A stretch of DNA of 64,000 nucleotides from Moraxella ovis (GTDB lineage Bacteria > Pseudomonadota > Gammaproteobacteria > Pseudomonadales > Moraxellaceae), in assembly GCF_900453105.1 (NCBI RefSeq), contig NZ_UGPW01000001.1, positions 1,922,001 to 1,986,000 on the forward strand, read 5' to 3'. The notes under the pieces are model-generated. The model was not told the DNA's origin. It saw nothing but the letters and a program-made list of their open reading frames with translations, and searched no databases. Of the stretch, positions 1 through 8,252 are shown in pieces. A program made the translations under genes and the position numbers. The stretch's first letter is position 1. Each line of letters opens with the position of its first letter.

Positions 1-56
1 CCTGCCCCGATAATGATGACATCAACGCATTCGCGATCAGCACGAGTCTCACTCAT
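1..56 (-). CDS. N-terminal fragment of an FAD/NAD(P)-binding oxidoreductase
   Basis: The first 19 codons of a minus-strand gene run off the left edge. The visible peptide begins MSETRADRE and continues into VDVIIIGAG, the first beta strand and start of the glycine-rich loop of a Rossmann dinucleotide-binding fold, as in UbiH/UbiF-type monooxygenases and other flavoproteins. Its ATG overlaps the last 8 bases of the small upstream gene, so the two are probably translationally coupled. Too little is visible to name the enzyme. Confidence 0.6.
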   Translation of the reverse strand, partial: MSETRADRECVDVIIIGA

Positions 57-219
57 CAGAGGCACTCGAGTCATTGATCAGGTGAGCGTACTTGGTGTCA
101 TAGTCAGCTTTTTGCATTTTATAGATTTCAAAGACGCACAAATCATCGCAGCCATTATCACAGCATTCATAATCTTCGGGCGGCTCTGGTGGGGGCGGGA
201 TGTCATTGGGATGGGTCAT
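49..219 (-). CDS. small OxLD-type (oxidoreductase-like domain) protein
   Basis: A 56-residue acidic protein starting MTHPNDIPPPPEPPEDYEC. The proline-rich start followed by PPEDYECC, a second cysteine (NGC), then C-V-F-E-I-Y resembles the short cysteine-containing oxidoreductase-like domain (OxLD) of small bacterial and mitochondrial proteins. The gene overlaps the start of a flavoprotein gene downstream, so the two may act together, but this is inference. No strong ribosome-binding site is visible, so the start is less certain than the reading frame. Confidence 0.6.
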   Translation of the reverse strand: MTHPNDIPPPPEPPEDYECCDNGCDDLCVFEIYKMQKADYDTKYAHLINDSSASDE

Positions 220-343
220 ATTGGCACACTTGTTAAAAATTTTGTGGCTTTTTGTAGCCGTCGCTTGTATTTATTGTGGCATTTATTATAATTGAAAGCA
301 TGAGAAAATACACGCATTGTGTGCATTGTTACAGGATAACATT

Positions 344-1165
344 ATGAAATTACTCAAAAAATCCCTACTCGCCGCAACATTAACCGCCACCGTCGCTCTG
401 CCGATCGCAGGCTGCTCTAGCACCACCGATGGCGGTGCCGTGGGCGCTGATCGCAGACAGCTGTTATTGGTATCTAGTAGCGAAGTCATGCAGCTATCGA
501 ACCAAGCCTACCAGCAAACCATCGCACAGGCACGCGCTCAAGGCAAGCTTGACACCAATGCCGCACAGGTCGCACGCCTACGCCGCATCGCTAACGACCT
601 GATTCCTCAGACTGCCGTATATCGTCCTGACGCGACACGTTGGCAATGGCAAGTACACGCCATCAACTCAAATGACATCAACGCTTATGTCATGCCAGGT
701 GGCAAGATTGTGTTCTATAGCGGTATCATCGACCGCCTAAGCCTAACCGATGCCGAGATCGCCGCCATCATGGGGCATGAGATGGCACACGCTCTGCGCG
801 AGCACAGCCGTGAGAAGGTGAGCCGCAGCGTCGCCACATCTGGCGTGCTATCCATCGCAACTGCTGCACTGGGTCTGTCATCAGGTCAGCAAGAGCTAGC
901 AGGTCTAGCCAGTCAGCTGGGTCTAAACCTACCACACTCGCGCACCCAAGAAGCCGAGGCGGATAAAATCGGTCTAGAACTGATGGCACGCGCAGGCTAC
1001 AACCCAAATGCCGCCATCACCCTATGGCAAAAAATGCAGCGCGCAGGCGGCGGCTCAACCCCGCAATTCCTAAGCACCCACCCAAGCAGCGCAAGCCGCA
1101 TCCAAGCCATGCAGGCGCTCATGCCGACGGTGACACCGCTGTATAATTCATCGAACAAGCGCTAA
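344..1165 (+). CDS. M48-family zinc metalloprotease, lipoprotein
   Basis: A 273-residue lipoprotein protease. The start at 344 has ACAGGA 8 bases upstream and gives a clean lipoprotein signal, MKLLKKSLLAA to IAGC with lipidated Cys24; an in-frame ATG 27 bases earlier would spoil it. The zinc motif HEMAH (residues 145-149) and the downstream EAEADKIG segment supplying the third ligand are the M48 signature. Members such as LoiP, YcaL and BepA act in the periplasm on misfolded outer-membrane proteins. The tail carries the usual STHPSSASRIQ motif. Function in envelope quality control is inferred from the family. Confidence 0.9.
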   Translation: MKLLKKSLLAATLTATVALPIAGCSSTTDGGAVGADRRQLLLVSSSEVMQLSNQAYQQTIAQARAQGKLDTNAAQVARLRRIANDLIPQTAVYRPDATRWQWQVHAINSNDINAYVMPGGKIVFYSGIIDRLSLTDAEIAAIMGHEMAHALREHSREKVSRSVATSGVLSIATAALGLSSGQQELAGLASQLGLNLPHSRTQEAEADKIGLELMARAGYNPNAAITLWQKMQRAGGGSTPQFLSTHPSSASRIQAMQALMPTVTPLYNSSNKR

Positions 1166-1181
1166 GAGTTAAGGTCATCCT

Positions 1182-1502
1182 ATGAACACTCCAACCGCTG
1201 ACGCGATTATTAGTAACTTACAAAGCCTGAGCCATACACACATCACGCTTGATAACGAAAGCCACATGCATGCAGGTTATTATGAAGGCAAAGAGAGCCA
1301 CTTTAAGCTTGTCATCGTCAGCGATGCCTTTGATGGCAAGCGCTTGGTGGCTCGTCATCAGCTCGTTTATGCACTGACGAATCCCTTAATGATGGCGAAT
1401 GGTGGCACGATTCATGCCCTCGCCATTCATGCCTACACCCCTGACGAATGGTTGGGGCAAGCGCCTGACAGCCCCAACTGCGCAGGTCAAAATCGCGGCT
1501 AA
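1182..1502 (+). CDS. BolA-family protein
   Basis: A 106-residue protein with the BolA fold pattern: ESHFKLVIVSDAF, then GKRLVARHQLVY with the conserved RH, and a C-terminal helix IHALAIHAYTPDEW. BolA proteins bind [2Fe-2S] clusters together with monothiol glutaredoxins and influence cell shape and stress responses. An AAGG ribosome-binding site precedes the ATG. It lies 16 bases after the M48 protease and may be co-transcribed with it. Whether it is BolA proper or the IbaG branch cannot be settled by eye. Confidence 0.85.
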   Translation: MNTPTADAIISNLQSLSHTHITLDNESHMHAGYYEGKESHFKLVIVSDAFDGKRLVARHQLVYALTNPLMMANGGTIHALAIHAYTPDEWLGQAPDSPNCAGQNRG

Positions 1503-1544
1503 ACTCCACCCATTTTTATCTTTTATTCATTTTTGAGAATTGTT

Positions 1545-1946
1545 ATGAAAAAAATCCTATCACTAGGCGCATTGGCTGCCATCACCGCACTGACTGGCTG
1601 TGCCACCACGAGCAACATCGCGCCACAGTACGTGAACCCAAACAACTACAACAGCCATGACTGTGCTTATCTTCAAAGTGAAGTCGCTCGCGTGACCAAC
1701 CTGGTCGAAAAAACCCAAAACCAACAAACACCACTATCAGCGACAGGTGTAGGCATTGGTATCGCAGGCGGTCGTGGTGGCATCTACCCGAGCATCAGCT
1801 TTGGCATAGGTTCGGGCAGCTCAACTCGTGCCGCGCGCACCAACACACTTGCCCGCCTATACGGTGAGCACGATGCCATGGTCATCGCCGCCCGTCAAAA
1901 GAACTGCGCATTTGCCCAAAACATCAAAATCTACGGCGAAAAATAA
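1545..1946 (+). CDS. small lipoprotein, glycine-rich
   Basis: A 133-residue protein of unknown function. The ATG at 1545 gives a typical lipoprotein signal (MKKILSLGALAAITAL then TGC, lipidated Cys near residue 19); a TTG 12 bases upstream is less likely. A glycine-rich hydrophobic stretch (GVGIGIAGGRGG to SFGIGSGSS) about residues 65-95 could interact with membrane. Two further cysteines, in HDCAYL and QKNCAF, may form a disulfide. No clear family was recognised. Confidence 0.75.
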   Translation: MKKILSLGALAAITALTGCATTSNIAPQYVNPNNYNSHDCAYLQSEVARVTNLVEKTQNQQTPLSATGVGIGIAGGRGGIYPSISFGIGSGSSTRAARTNTLARLYGEHDAMVIAARQKNCAFAQNIKIYGEK

Positions 1947-2034
1947 TCCAAAACATCAAAAATCAAAAAAAATTTTGACAAGTTGTTCAAAATCGCCCAA
2001 AATAAGCCGCATCTATTGTGACTTATTTTTTGTG

Positions 2035-3744
2035 ATGTCTATTCTTCCCAACTGGCTTGGTACACTGCGGCAAAACCCAAAGCTCATCAGTAACGATCTG
2101 ATGGCAGGGCTAATGATGGCGGTATTGGTGATCCCTCAGAGCCTAGGTTATGCAGCACTGGCAGGACTGCCACCCATCATGGGGCTATACGCATCCATCG
2201 TCCCGACTCTAGTGTATGCTTATCTTGGTGCAAGCAGCATTAATGCAGTAGGCCCTGTTGCCATCACTGCGATCATGACATCCAGCGCGCTGTCTGGCTA
2301 TGCCGCAGGTAGCGTGCAGTATGTGACTTTATCCATCACGCTTGCCATGATGGTGGGCGGAATATTGTGTCTAGCCAGCATCCTAAGGCTAGGCTGGATC
2401 ATGCAGTTCGTCAGCCGCGGCGTGTCCTCAGGCTTTATTAGCGCGGCAGCGGTACTGATCGTCATCAGCCAACTAAAAAACCTCATCGGCGCGCCCATCA
2501 CAGGTGGCAGTCTCATCGACATCATCAGGAGCCTATCGAACACTTCCATCACCATTAAACCATATACCGCCCTATTAGGCATCGGCGCACTCATGATTTT
2601 ATTGGTCAATCGCTACGTTGGTGCGCTGTGGGCATGGCTACCCAAGGCACGGGCAGACTTCGCCAAGCGGCTTGTGGTAATCATCGTCACGATACTCTCC
2701 ATTATCCTTGCCACACGCCTTGGATGGGGCGCACTTGACATTCGATTGCTTGAGCGTTTGCCTACTGGATTGCCTGCGTTTAAATTTTTGCCGTTATCAC
2801 TTGGCACCCTGTTAGACCTACTACCATCGGCATTATTAATTGCGCTCATCGCCTTCATCTCAAGCTCTGCCATCGCCAGCAATTATGCACGCACCCATCA
2901 GCAGCCTTTTGATAACAACAAAGAGCTGCTGGGCCTAGGCTTTGCTAACATCGCCAGCAGTGTCACGGGAGGCTTTACGGTGGCGGGAGGTCTGTCACGC
3001 ACCAGCCTGAACATCAGTCTTGGTGCCAAGACGCCCTTTGCATCGATCGTGTGTGCGCTTGGCATTCTATTTATTTTGTTGTTTTTTGGGCAGTATTTGG
3101 CAGGCCTGCCTTATGCGGTGCTGTCCGCCATCATCGTAAGCTCCGTACTGTCGATGATTGACATACAGACCCTAAAAGCCGCCCTAAAACACGACAAGGC
3201 AGATGCACTATGTCTGGTGCTATGCTTTGGGGCGGCGATTATCTTTGGGCTTAATATCGGGCTTGTGGTTGGGCTGTTGGTTAGCTTTGTGCTGATGATC
3301 TATCGCTCGCACCGCGTGAACATCGCCATCCTCGGACAGCTTGGTAATAGCGAGCATTTTCGCGACATCTCCCGGCATAAGGCGACCACCTTTGATAATC
3401 TGCTGATGGTGCGCATCGATGAGAGCCTGTATTTTGGTAATGCACTGACCATTCATGAGACACTGCGAAAGCTCTACTATGAGCACCCAAAGGCCACTGA
3501 GGTCATTCTTATCATGACGGCAGTGAATCACATCGATCTAACCGCCCAAGAGATGCTCTCATCCTTCAATCAAGAAATCCAAAGCCAAGGCAGACGCCTA
3601 CATCTGGCAGAAGTCAAAGGCCCTGCCATGGATGTTCTAAAGGACAGCGAGCTCTTTAAGCACCTGTCTGGCGAAGTATTCTTAAGCACCAAGCTGGCTG
3701 TAGATAAATTAAAATACCAAGGCGATGATTGGTGCGGCATGTGA
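2035..3744 (+). CDS. SulP-family anion permease with STAS domain
   Basis: A 569-residue inner-membrane transporter. The N-terminal part holds the SulP signature (VLVIPQSLGYAALAGLPP, then GLYASIVP) followed by about ten to twelve hydrophobic segments, and the last ~120 residues form a cytoplasmic STAS domain (ESLYFGNA to DLTAQEML). The family carries sulfate, bicarbonate or other anions; the substrate is not evident. The open frame extends 69 codons further upstream, but that part overlaps the preceding lipoprotein gene and does not resemble SulP, so the ATG at 2035 is preferred. A TTGACA at 1975-1980 could be a -35 element. Confidence 0.88.
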   Translation: MSILPNWLGTLRQNPKLISNDLMAGLMMAVLVIPQSLGYAALAGLPPIMGLYASIVPTLVYAYLGASSINAVGPVAITAIMTSSALSGYAAGSVQYVTLSITLAMMVGGILCLASILRLGWIMQFVSRGVSSGFISAAAVLIVISQLKNLIGAPITGGSLIDIIRSLSNTSITIKPYTALLGIGALMILLVNRYVGALWAWLPKARADFAKRLVVIIVTILSIILATRLGWGALDIRLLERLPTGLPAFKFLPLSLGTLLDLLPSALLIALIAFISSSAIASNYARTHQQPFDNNKELLGLGFANIASSVTGGFTVAGGLSRTSLNISLGAKTPFASIVCALGILFILLFFGQYLAGLPYAVLSAIIVSSVLSMIDIQTLKAALKHDKADALCLVLCFGAAIIFGLNIGLVVGLLVSFVLMIYRSHRVNIAILGQLGNSEHFRDISRHKATTFDNLLMVRIDESLYFGNALTIHETLRKLYYEHPKATEVILIMTAVNHIDLTAQEMLSSFNQEIQSQGRRLHLAEVKGPAMDVLKDSELFKHLSGEVFLSTKLAVDKLKYQGDDWCGM

Positions 3745-3748
3745 TGGT

Positions 3749-3797
3749 TTATTCCTAAATTTTGAATTCTTATCAGAAATTTTAATTTTAGGAATAA
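3749..3797. terminator. inverted repeat after sulP, possible terminator
   Basis: TTATTCCTAAA and TTTAGGAATAA face each other across about 27 bases just after the sulP stop codon. It could end the sulP transcript, but there is no long T-tract, so it may only be a 3'-end stabilising hairpin. Confidence 0.4.
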
Positions 3798-3876
3798 GAT
3801 TATGCGCAATCAACATTGAATCAACCAAAAAATTTCGCTAAAATAATCGCATCTTTTACGAATCTGGATGATAACA

Positions 3877-4206
3877 ATGAACACCCAAACCATCACTTTA
3901 TATAAGCAAATCCACCCCTGTCAATGCCAAACCTTATCAACGCTTGGCTTTAAGAGTATCATCAATCTACGTTTTGATGATGAGTGCGATAATCAGCCCA
4001 AGGCAGCAGAATTAGGGTTAAGCGCAAGCAGTACAGGACTAGAATATCGCCACCTGCCTGTGGATGGTGAGAACCTGCCTTTCGATGTCGTGCAGCGATT
4101 TGCCCAACTGATCAATGAGCTGCCCAGTCCTGTGATGGTGTTTTGTGGCACGGGCAGCCGTGCCAAGCGCATTTATCAAAGCGCGGTGGTGAGCGGCCTT
4201 ATCTAG
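3877..4206 (+). CDS. DUF442 / TIGR01244-type phosphatase-like sulfurtransferase
   Basis: A 109-residue cytosolic protein of the DUF442 family (tyrosine-phosphatase-like fold, often fused to beta-lactamase-like sulfur dioxygenases). The active-site loop CGTGSR follows the CX5R pattern, with the catalytic cysteine at residue 90. SIINLRFDDE and YRHLPVDG are other typical blocks. The ATG at 3877 is better spaced from a GGA-containing site than the ATG at 3868. Sulfide or persulfide handling is inferred from the family. Confidence 0.8.
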   Translation: MNTQTITLYKQIHPCQCQTLSTLGFKSIINLRFDDECDNQPKAAELGLSASSTGLEYRHLPVDGENLPFDVVQRFAQLINELPSPVMVFCGTGSRAKRIYQSAVVSGLI

Positions 4207-4226
4207 GCTGATAATTGATTAATATA

Positions 4227-4249
4227 AAAGACCGCATATGGCGGTCTTT
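4227..4249. terminator. bidirectional intrinsic terminator
   Basis: AAAGACCGC and GCGGTCTTT form a 9-bp stem with a 5-base loop between two convergent genes (the DUF442 gene and the pseudouridine synthase). A-rich and T-rich flanks on each side allow it to work in both directions. Confidence 0.8.
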
Positions 4250-4263
4250 ATTTATAAAAAACC

Positions 4264-5016
4264 TTAAAAAGTCACTTCACTTTCCCAGTCCATCCACACC
4301 CCATGCATAGGATGCTTTAGGCGAAGTTTATGGGCATGCAGGTTTAGACGTGGCGCGATCTGCAGCGCTGTGCCTGTGGCATAGATGGGATCGCCAATCA
4401 TGACATGCCCCAGATGCACCATGTGCACTCGCAGCTGATGGCTTCTGCCTGTGATGGGCTTTAGCGCGACCCGGGTCACCGGATGTAAGACACCCTGATC
4501 ATCAGTGCGCAGCTCATGATGCAGCACTTCATAATGCGTAAGCGCACTCTTATTCCAGTTCATGTCCACAATGTGACGCGGCTTAGTACTGGGCTCGTAA
4601 CGCACGGGCACATCGATGATGCCTTTTTTGTCATCTTTGGCGATCGTGCCGAAGACGACCGCTTGATATTCCTTGGTAGGAATGCGCTCGATGAACTGCT
4701 TTGAGATGTGAGTCTGCGCCGCCGCATGCTTGGCAAAGATGATCAAGCCTGATGTATCCATGTCCAGCCTATGTATGAGCTTGATGTTAGGATTTACCTT
4801 AAGCAGCCGCGACTGCAAGCTAACCTTTAACACTCGCCCATCCACACTCAAGAGTCCCGCAGGCTTATCCCCCACCCAGATGTCCTCATCTTCATAAACG
4901 GTGATGGACTGGATAAATTCCCTAAAAAATACATCTGAGCGTACCTGCTCATCAGCATTCATCTTGGCAATGGCTTCGTCATTTAGGCGGTCGTGGCGTT
5001 CTTGGGCGTGATTCAT
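4264..5016 (-). CDS. RluA-family RNA pseudouridine synthase
   Basis: A 250-residue enzyme that isomerises uridine to pseudouridine in rRNA or tRNA. The catalytic block is LIHRLDMDTSGLIIFAK, the RluA signature with the catalytic Asp in HRLD. Further family blocks are VGDKPAGLLSVDG near the start, PITGRSHQLRVHM, and HAHKLRLKHP at the C terminus. No S4 RNA-binding domain is seen, so it is closer to RluA or RluF-like single-domain members than to RluC/RluD. The target uridine cannot be read from the sequence. Confidence 0.88.
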   Translation of the reverse strand: MNHAQERHDRLNDEAIAKMNADEQVRSDVFFREFIQSITVYEDEDIWVGDKPAGLLSVDGRVLKVSLQSRLLKVNPNIKLIHRLDMDTSGLIIFAKHAAAQTHISKQFIERIPTKEYQAVVFGTIAKDDKKGIIDVPVRYEPSTKPRHIVDMNWNKSALTHYEVLHHELRTDDQGVLHPVTRVALKPITGRSHQLRVHMVHLGHVMIGDPIYATGTALQIAPRLNLHAHKLRLKHPMHGVWMDWESEVTF

Positions 5017-5203
5017 AATGGCGTTTGATGAAGTTAATCAGGATAATTGGCAAATTTAATGAAACAAAGTCTGCCTTTTTATGAAAAGTTTGCTATTATA
5101 GCACAAACAGATGCAGCGATTTGACATTCAACCATCTTGAAAAATCCCCCAAGCATCTCCATATATTTACCAAATTAACCAACCAAATAAGGCAGGAATA
5201 ATC

Positions 5204-5524
5204 ATGTCAATCATCAATACCACAGACGCTAATTTTGACCAAGACGTACTTCAAGCCGACAAGCCTGTGCTTGTAGATTTTTGGGCCGCTTGGTGTGGTC
5301 CTTGTAAAGCCATCGCGCCAACCCTAGAAGAGCTTGCCGATGACTATGCCGATCGCGCGCAGATCGTTAAAGTTAATGTCGATGACAACCCTGAAGTTGC
5401 GGCACGCTTTGGCATTCGCAGCATTCCAACGCTATTCGTCTTCAAAGGCGGCGAGAAAGTAGACACCATCGTTGGCAGCCGTCCAAAATCAGAATTCGCT
5501 GCACTGCTTGATAAGCACCTATAA
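5204..5524 (+). CDS. trxA: thioredoxin 1
   Basis: A 106-residue thioredoxin. The redox centre WCGPC spans residues 30-34 inside FWAAWCGPCK, and the cis-proline segment SIPTLFVFK is present. It reduces protein disulfides in the cytoplasm using thioredoxin reductase. An AGGA-type site precedes the ATG. It is followed by its own terminator and then by rho, a gene order conserved in many gammaproteobacteria. Confidence 0.97.
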   Translation: MSIINTTDANFDQDVLQADKPVLVDFWAAWCGPCKAIAPTLEELADDYADRAQIVKVNVDDNPEVAARFGIRSIPTLFVFKGGEKVDTIVGSRPKSEFAALLDKHL

Positions 5525-5540
5525 GCGCATTCACACCACA

Positions 5541-5570
5541 AAAAAAGACTTGTTTTGCAAGTCTTTTTTG
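5541..5570 (+). terminator. intrinsic terminator after trxA
   Basis: GACTTG (5547-5552) pairs with CAAGTC (5558-5563), preceded by a run of A and followed by TTTTTT. A classic rho-independent terminator 20 bases past the trxA stop. Confidence 0.9.
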
Positions 5571-5589
5571 TTTTAGTCCTTTAACACTC

Positions 5590-5618
5590 TTGATTTTCGG
5601 GATAAAAACTCGTATCAT
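5590..5618 (+). promoter_or_regulatory. sigma-70-type promoter upstream of rho
   Basis: TTGATT (-35, 5590-5595) and TATCAT (-10, 5613-5618) are separated by exactly 17 bases. Transcription would start near 5625, leaving a leader of about 130 bases before rho. Rho leaders are often autoregulated by Rho-dependent attenuation. Confidence 0.6.
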
Positions 5619-5755
5619 TATGCCCTAGCCGTTATCCTGTAAAAAACACCACTCCCAACGGCATTCTCAATATCAAATCATTAACAGATTTTTTTCGGTC
5701 AAGCATTCGCAAGGCCGCTCAACTTTTCATGATTAATTTCTCCTAAGACCTATCC

Positions 5756-7024
5756 ATGAATCTAACCGAACTCAAAAGAAAGCCAGTCGCCGAACTGCTC
5801 TCCATCGCTGAGCAAATGGGACTTGAGAACATGGCTCGCAGCCGCAAACAAGACATTATTTTCGCCATTCTAAAAACCCACGCCCGCAACGGTGAGCCCA
5901 TTTATGGTGATGGTGTGCTAGAAATTCTGCCTGATGGCTTTGGATTTTTACGTTCATCTGAAGGCTCCTATTTGGCAGGCCCTGATGACATCTATGTCAG
6001 CCCAAGCCAAATTCGCCGCTTCAACCTGCAAACCGGCGACTCAATCGCAGGGCAGATTCGCCCACCCAAAGAACAAGAGCGATATTTTGCGTTACTGAAG
6101 GTCAGCGAGATTAACTTTGATACGCCGGATCGCAGCCGTCATAAGCTGATTTTTGAGAACTTAACACCCCTATTCCCCACCAAGCAGCTCACACTTGAGC
6201 AAGGCAACGGCACCACCGAAGACCTAACCGGTCGCGTGATTGATCTCATCGCCCCCATCGGTAAGGGTCAGCGCTCCATCATCGTAGCGCCACCCAAGGC
6301 AGGTAAGACCGTTCTGCTACAGAACATCGCCCAAGCCATCGCCAAAAACCACCCTGAATGCTATCTGATCGTCCTGCTCATCGATGAACGCCCCGAAGAA
6401 GTCACCGAGATGCAGCGCACCGTACGCGGTGAAGTGGTAGCATCCACCTTTGATGAACCGCCACAGCGTCACATTCAAGTCGCTGAGATGGTCATCGAGA
6501 AAGCCAAACGCCTAGTTGAGCACAAGCAAGATGTCGTGATTCTATTAGACTCCATCACCCGTCTGGCGCGCGCCTATAATACTGTCATTCCATCGAGCGG
6601 CAAAGTACTGACAGGTGGTGTGGACGCCAATGCACTCGAGCGTCCGAAACGCTTCTTTGGTGCGGCGCGTAATGTCGAAGAAGGTGGCAGTCTGACCATC
6701 ATCTCAACCGCGCTGATCGACACAGGCTCGAAGATGGACGGGGTGATCTTTGAAGAATTTAAAGGCACGGGCAACCAAGAGATCACCCTTGAGCGTGATT
6801 TGGCGGAGCGTCGCATATTCCCTGCCATCAACATCAAAAAATCAAGCACTCGCCGTGAAGAGCGCCTATTAGATGAAGAGACTCTGCGCCGTGTCTGGGT
6901 TCTGCGCAAGCTGCTGCAACCGATGGATGACTCCCAAGCGACTGAGTTTTTACTTGACCGCCTAAAAGACTCTAAGACAAATGACGAATTTTTTAGCAAT
7001 ATGACCAAAAAAGCGTCCTCCTAA
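5756..7024 (+). CDS. rho: transcription termination factor Rho
   Basis: A 422-residue hexameric RNA-dependent ATPase that ends transcription. The N-terminal RNA-binding part includes [15 protein letters not shown] and the cold-shock-like segment [16 protein letters not shown]. The ATPase core carries the Walker A loop [24 protein letters not shown], Walker [17 protein letters not shown] and the Q/R-loop region [14 protein letters not shown]. Length and motifs are full and normal for a gammaproteobacterial Rho. Confidence 0.98.
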   Translation: MNLTELKRKPVAELLSIAEQMGLENMARSRKQDIIFAILKTHARNGEPIYGDGVLEILPDGFGFLRSSEGSYLAGPDDIYVSPSQIRRFNLQTGDSIAGQIRPPKEQERYFALLKVSEINFDTPDRSRHKLIFENLTPLFPTKQLTLEQGNGTTEDLTGRVIDLIAPIGKGQRSIIVAPPKAGKTVLLQNIAQAIAKNHPECYLIVLLIDERPEEVTEMQRTVRGEVVASTFDEPPQRHIQVAEMVIEKAKRLVEHKQDVVILLDSITRLARAYNTVIPSSGKVLTGGVDANALERPKRFFGAARNVEEGGSLTIISTALIDTGSKMDGVIFEEFKGTGNQEITLERDLAERRIFPAINIKKSSTRREERLLDEETLRRVWVLRKLLQPMDDSQATEFLLDRLKDSKTNDEFFSNMTKKASS

Positions 7025-7038
7025 GTCACCAAAAATCC

Positions 7039-7067
7039 TTGACTTGAAACGGTCATAATTCTATGCT
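7039..7067 (+). promoter_or_regulatory. sigma-70-type promoter for the Ala-rich lipoprotein gene
   Basis: TTGACT (7039-7044), a 17-base spacer and TATGCT (7062-7067). It lies in the 331-base gap after rho and would give a leader of about 280 bases before the lipoprotein ATG at 7356. A second possible -10, TATAAT at 7228-7233, has only a weak -35 (TTTTTG). Confidence 0.6.
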
Positions 7068-7271
7068 ACTATAAAGTACTATTTTAAACGAAAAATTCTC
7101 GATTATATGGTGGATTTTTAGGCGTTTTGAATAGAAATTCGATACTTAGCAATCAATTAGAAATATTTTGTTACATTTTTTCTGATTTTGCTAAAAAATA
7201 TCATTTTTTGTTTATGCTGAATTACTATATAATTTGTGATGCAGTAAAGTATTTCAGGGATTTTTGCAACA

Positions 7272-7299
7272 AGGCGAGAGCAATCCTTTGTTCTCGCCT
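7272..7299 (+). promoter_or_regulatory. strong stem-loop in the 5' leader
   Basis: AGGCGAGAGCAA and TTGTTCTCGCCT form a 12-bp stem (one G-U pair) closed by the loop TCCT, ending 56 bases before the lipoprotein start. No T-tract follows, so it is not an ordinary terminator; it more likely stabilises or regulates the mRNA leader. The rest of the 7025-7355 gap is AT-rich with no convincing gene. Confidence 0.6.
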
Positions 7300-7355
7300 A
7301 GTGCCATTAAGAACTGTAAATACAATTGCTAACTTACTATCCTATGGAGATCACC

Positions 7356-7751
7356 ATGAAAACTAAACTAGTTCTATCTGCTCTAATCGCTTCTCTAGCT
7401 CTAACTGCTTGCTCAAAGCCAGCTGAAGAAGCTTCTAAAGCTGCTGAAGAAGCACAAGCTGCTGCAAACGAAGCACAAGCTGCTGCTGACGCTGCTCCTG
7501 CTGACGCTGCTGCACAACAAGCTGCTGACGCTGCACAAGCTGCTGCTGACGCTGCTGCTACTGCTGCTGTAGACGCACAAGCTACTACTGGCGCTGCTGC
7601 TGAGCAAGCTGAAGCTACTGCTGAAAACGCACAAGATGCTGCTGAAGAAGCTGCTGACGCTGCAAAAGACGCTGCTGATAAAGCTGCTGCAGACGCTGCT
7701 ACCGCTCCTGCTGCTGAAGCTGCTGCTACCACTGAGACTAAGACTAACTAA
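7356..7751 (+). CDS. alanine-rich coiled-coil lipoprotein
   Basis: A 131-residue lipoprotein: MKTKLVLSALIASLALTAC with the lipidated cysteine at residue 19, then over 100 residues almost entirely Ala, Glu, Asp, Gln and Lys in repeats such as AAEEAQAAANEAQAAADAA. This favours a long alpha-helix or coiled coil, like Lpp-type envelope spacer proteins, though no Lpp homology is claimed. GGAG 7 bases upstream fixes the start. GCT is used for almost every alanine, suggesting high expression and making the gene internally repetitive and open to slippage. It has its own promoter, leader hairpin and terminator. Confidence 0.85.
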   Translation: MKTKLVLSALIASLALTACSKPAEEASKAAEEAQAAANEAQAAADAAPADAAAQQAADAAQAAADAAATAAVDAQATTGAAAEQAEATAENAQDAAEEAADAAKDAADKAAADAATAPAAEAAATTETKTN

Positions 7752-7776
7752 TTTGTCTTTTTTCTTAAAGCACATA

Positions 7777-7805
7777 AAAAGAGAACCTTTTGGTTCTCTT
7801 TTTTT
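7777..7805 (+). terminator. intrinsic terminator
   Basis: AAAAGAGAACC and GGTTCTCTTTT form an 11-bp stem with a 4-base TTTT loop followed by a T-run, 26 bases after the Ala-rich lipoprotein gene. Confidence 0.9.
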
Positions 7806-7851
7806 ATCTGTTATATTAATAATTGCATACTAGCACATATTTGTCGTGTGA

Positions 7852-8139
7852 TTAATTTGTGGTAACTTCCTCATCCATCGATTCGATAGGTACTGCCTGA
7901 GTATCGCCCTGCTCTACTTCCGCTGATGCGTCAGATTCCAATACATCGCCTTCAACGGGTTCAGTTACCAGCGGATCTTGAATGCTCGGCTCAGTTCTGA
8001 TGATCGGATCAGCAGGCTCAGCAGACATCGGAACAGCTTCTACTTCTGCAGACTCTTCTGTAGTCGCCTCTTTTTTATCACCACAGCCTGTCATCATAAC
8101 CACAGATAATATAGAGGCCAGCCAAATTAGTTTTTTCAT
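7852..8139 (-). CDS. small acidic lipoprotein
   Basis: A 95-residue lipoprotein: MKKLIWLASILSVVMMTGC gives a lipobox with Cys19, then a very acidic, Glu/Pro/Ser-rich low-complexity tail without a recognisable domain. Function unknown. It lies downstream of secA on the same strand, separated by a terminator, so it is probably transcribed on its own. Confidence 0.7.
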   Translation of the reverse strand: MKKLIWLASILSVVMMTGCGDKKEATTEESAEVEAVPMSAEPADPIIRTEPSIQDPLVTEPVEGDVLESDASAEVEQGDTQAVPIESMDEEVTTN

Positions 8140-8218
8140 TGAAACACTCTTAAATTCATCAGATATTGTAAATGATAGTTCTTATCATTGATGGTTGATT
8201 CACACAGTATATCACAAA

Positions 8219-8246
8219 AAATAGACAGGCAAAGACCTGTCTATTT
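8219..8246 (-). terminator. intrinsic terminator after secA
   Basis: AAATAGACAGG (8219-8229) pairs with CCTGTCTATTT (8236-8246) around a 6-base loop. On the minus strand it is followed by a T-run, just past the secA stop. Confidence 0.85.
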
Positions 8247-8252
8247 AAGTTT

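Noticed and set aside
13..291. 92-codon plus-strand open frame at the left edge
   Set aside because: It is antisense to the OxLD-type gene and the flavoprotein start, which have recognisable motifs and coupled starts. The plus frame shows no family and no ribosome-binding site.
7127..7366. 79-codon open frame before the Ala-rich lipoprotein
   Set aside because: No ribosome-binding site, low-complexity AT-rich sequence, and it covers the leader hairpin and overlaps the lipoprotein start. Treated as untranslated leader.
7337..7775. Long minus-strand frames rich in Ala/Ser opposite the Ala-rich lipoprotein
   Set aside because: Mirror effects of the GCT/GCA repeats. The plus strand has signal peptide, ribosome-binding site, promoter and terminator.
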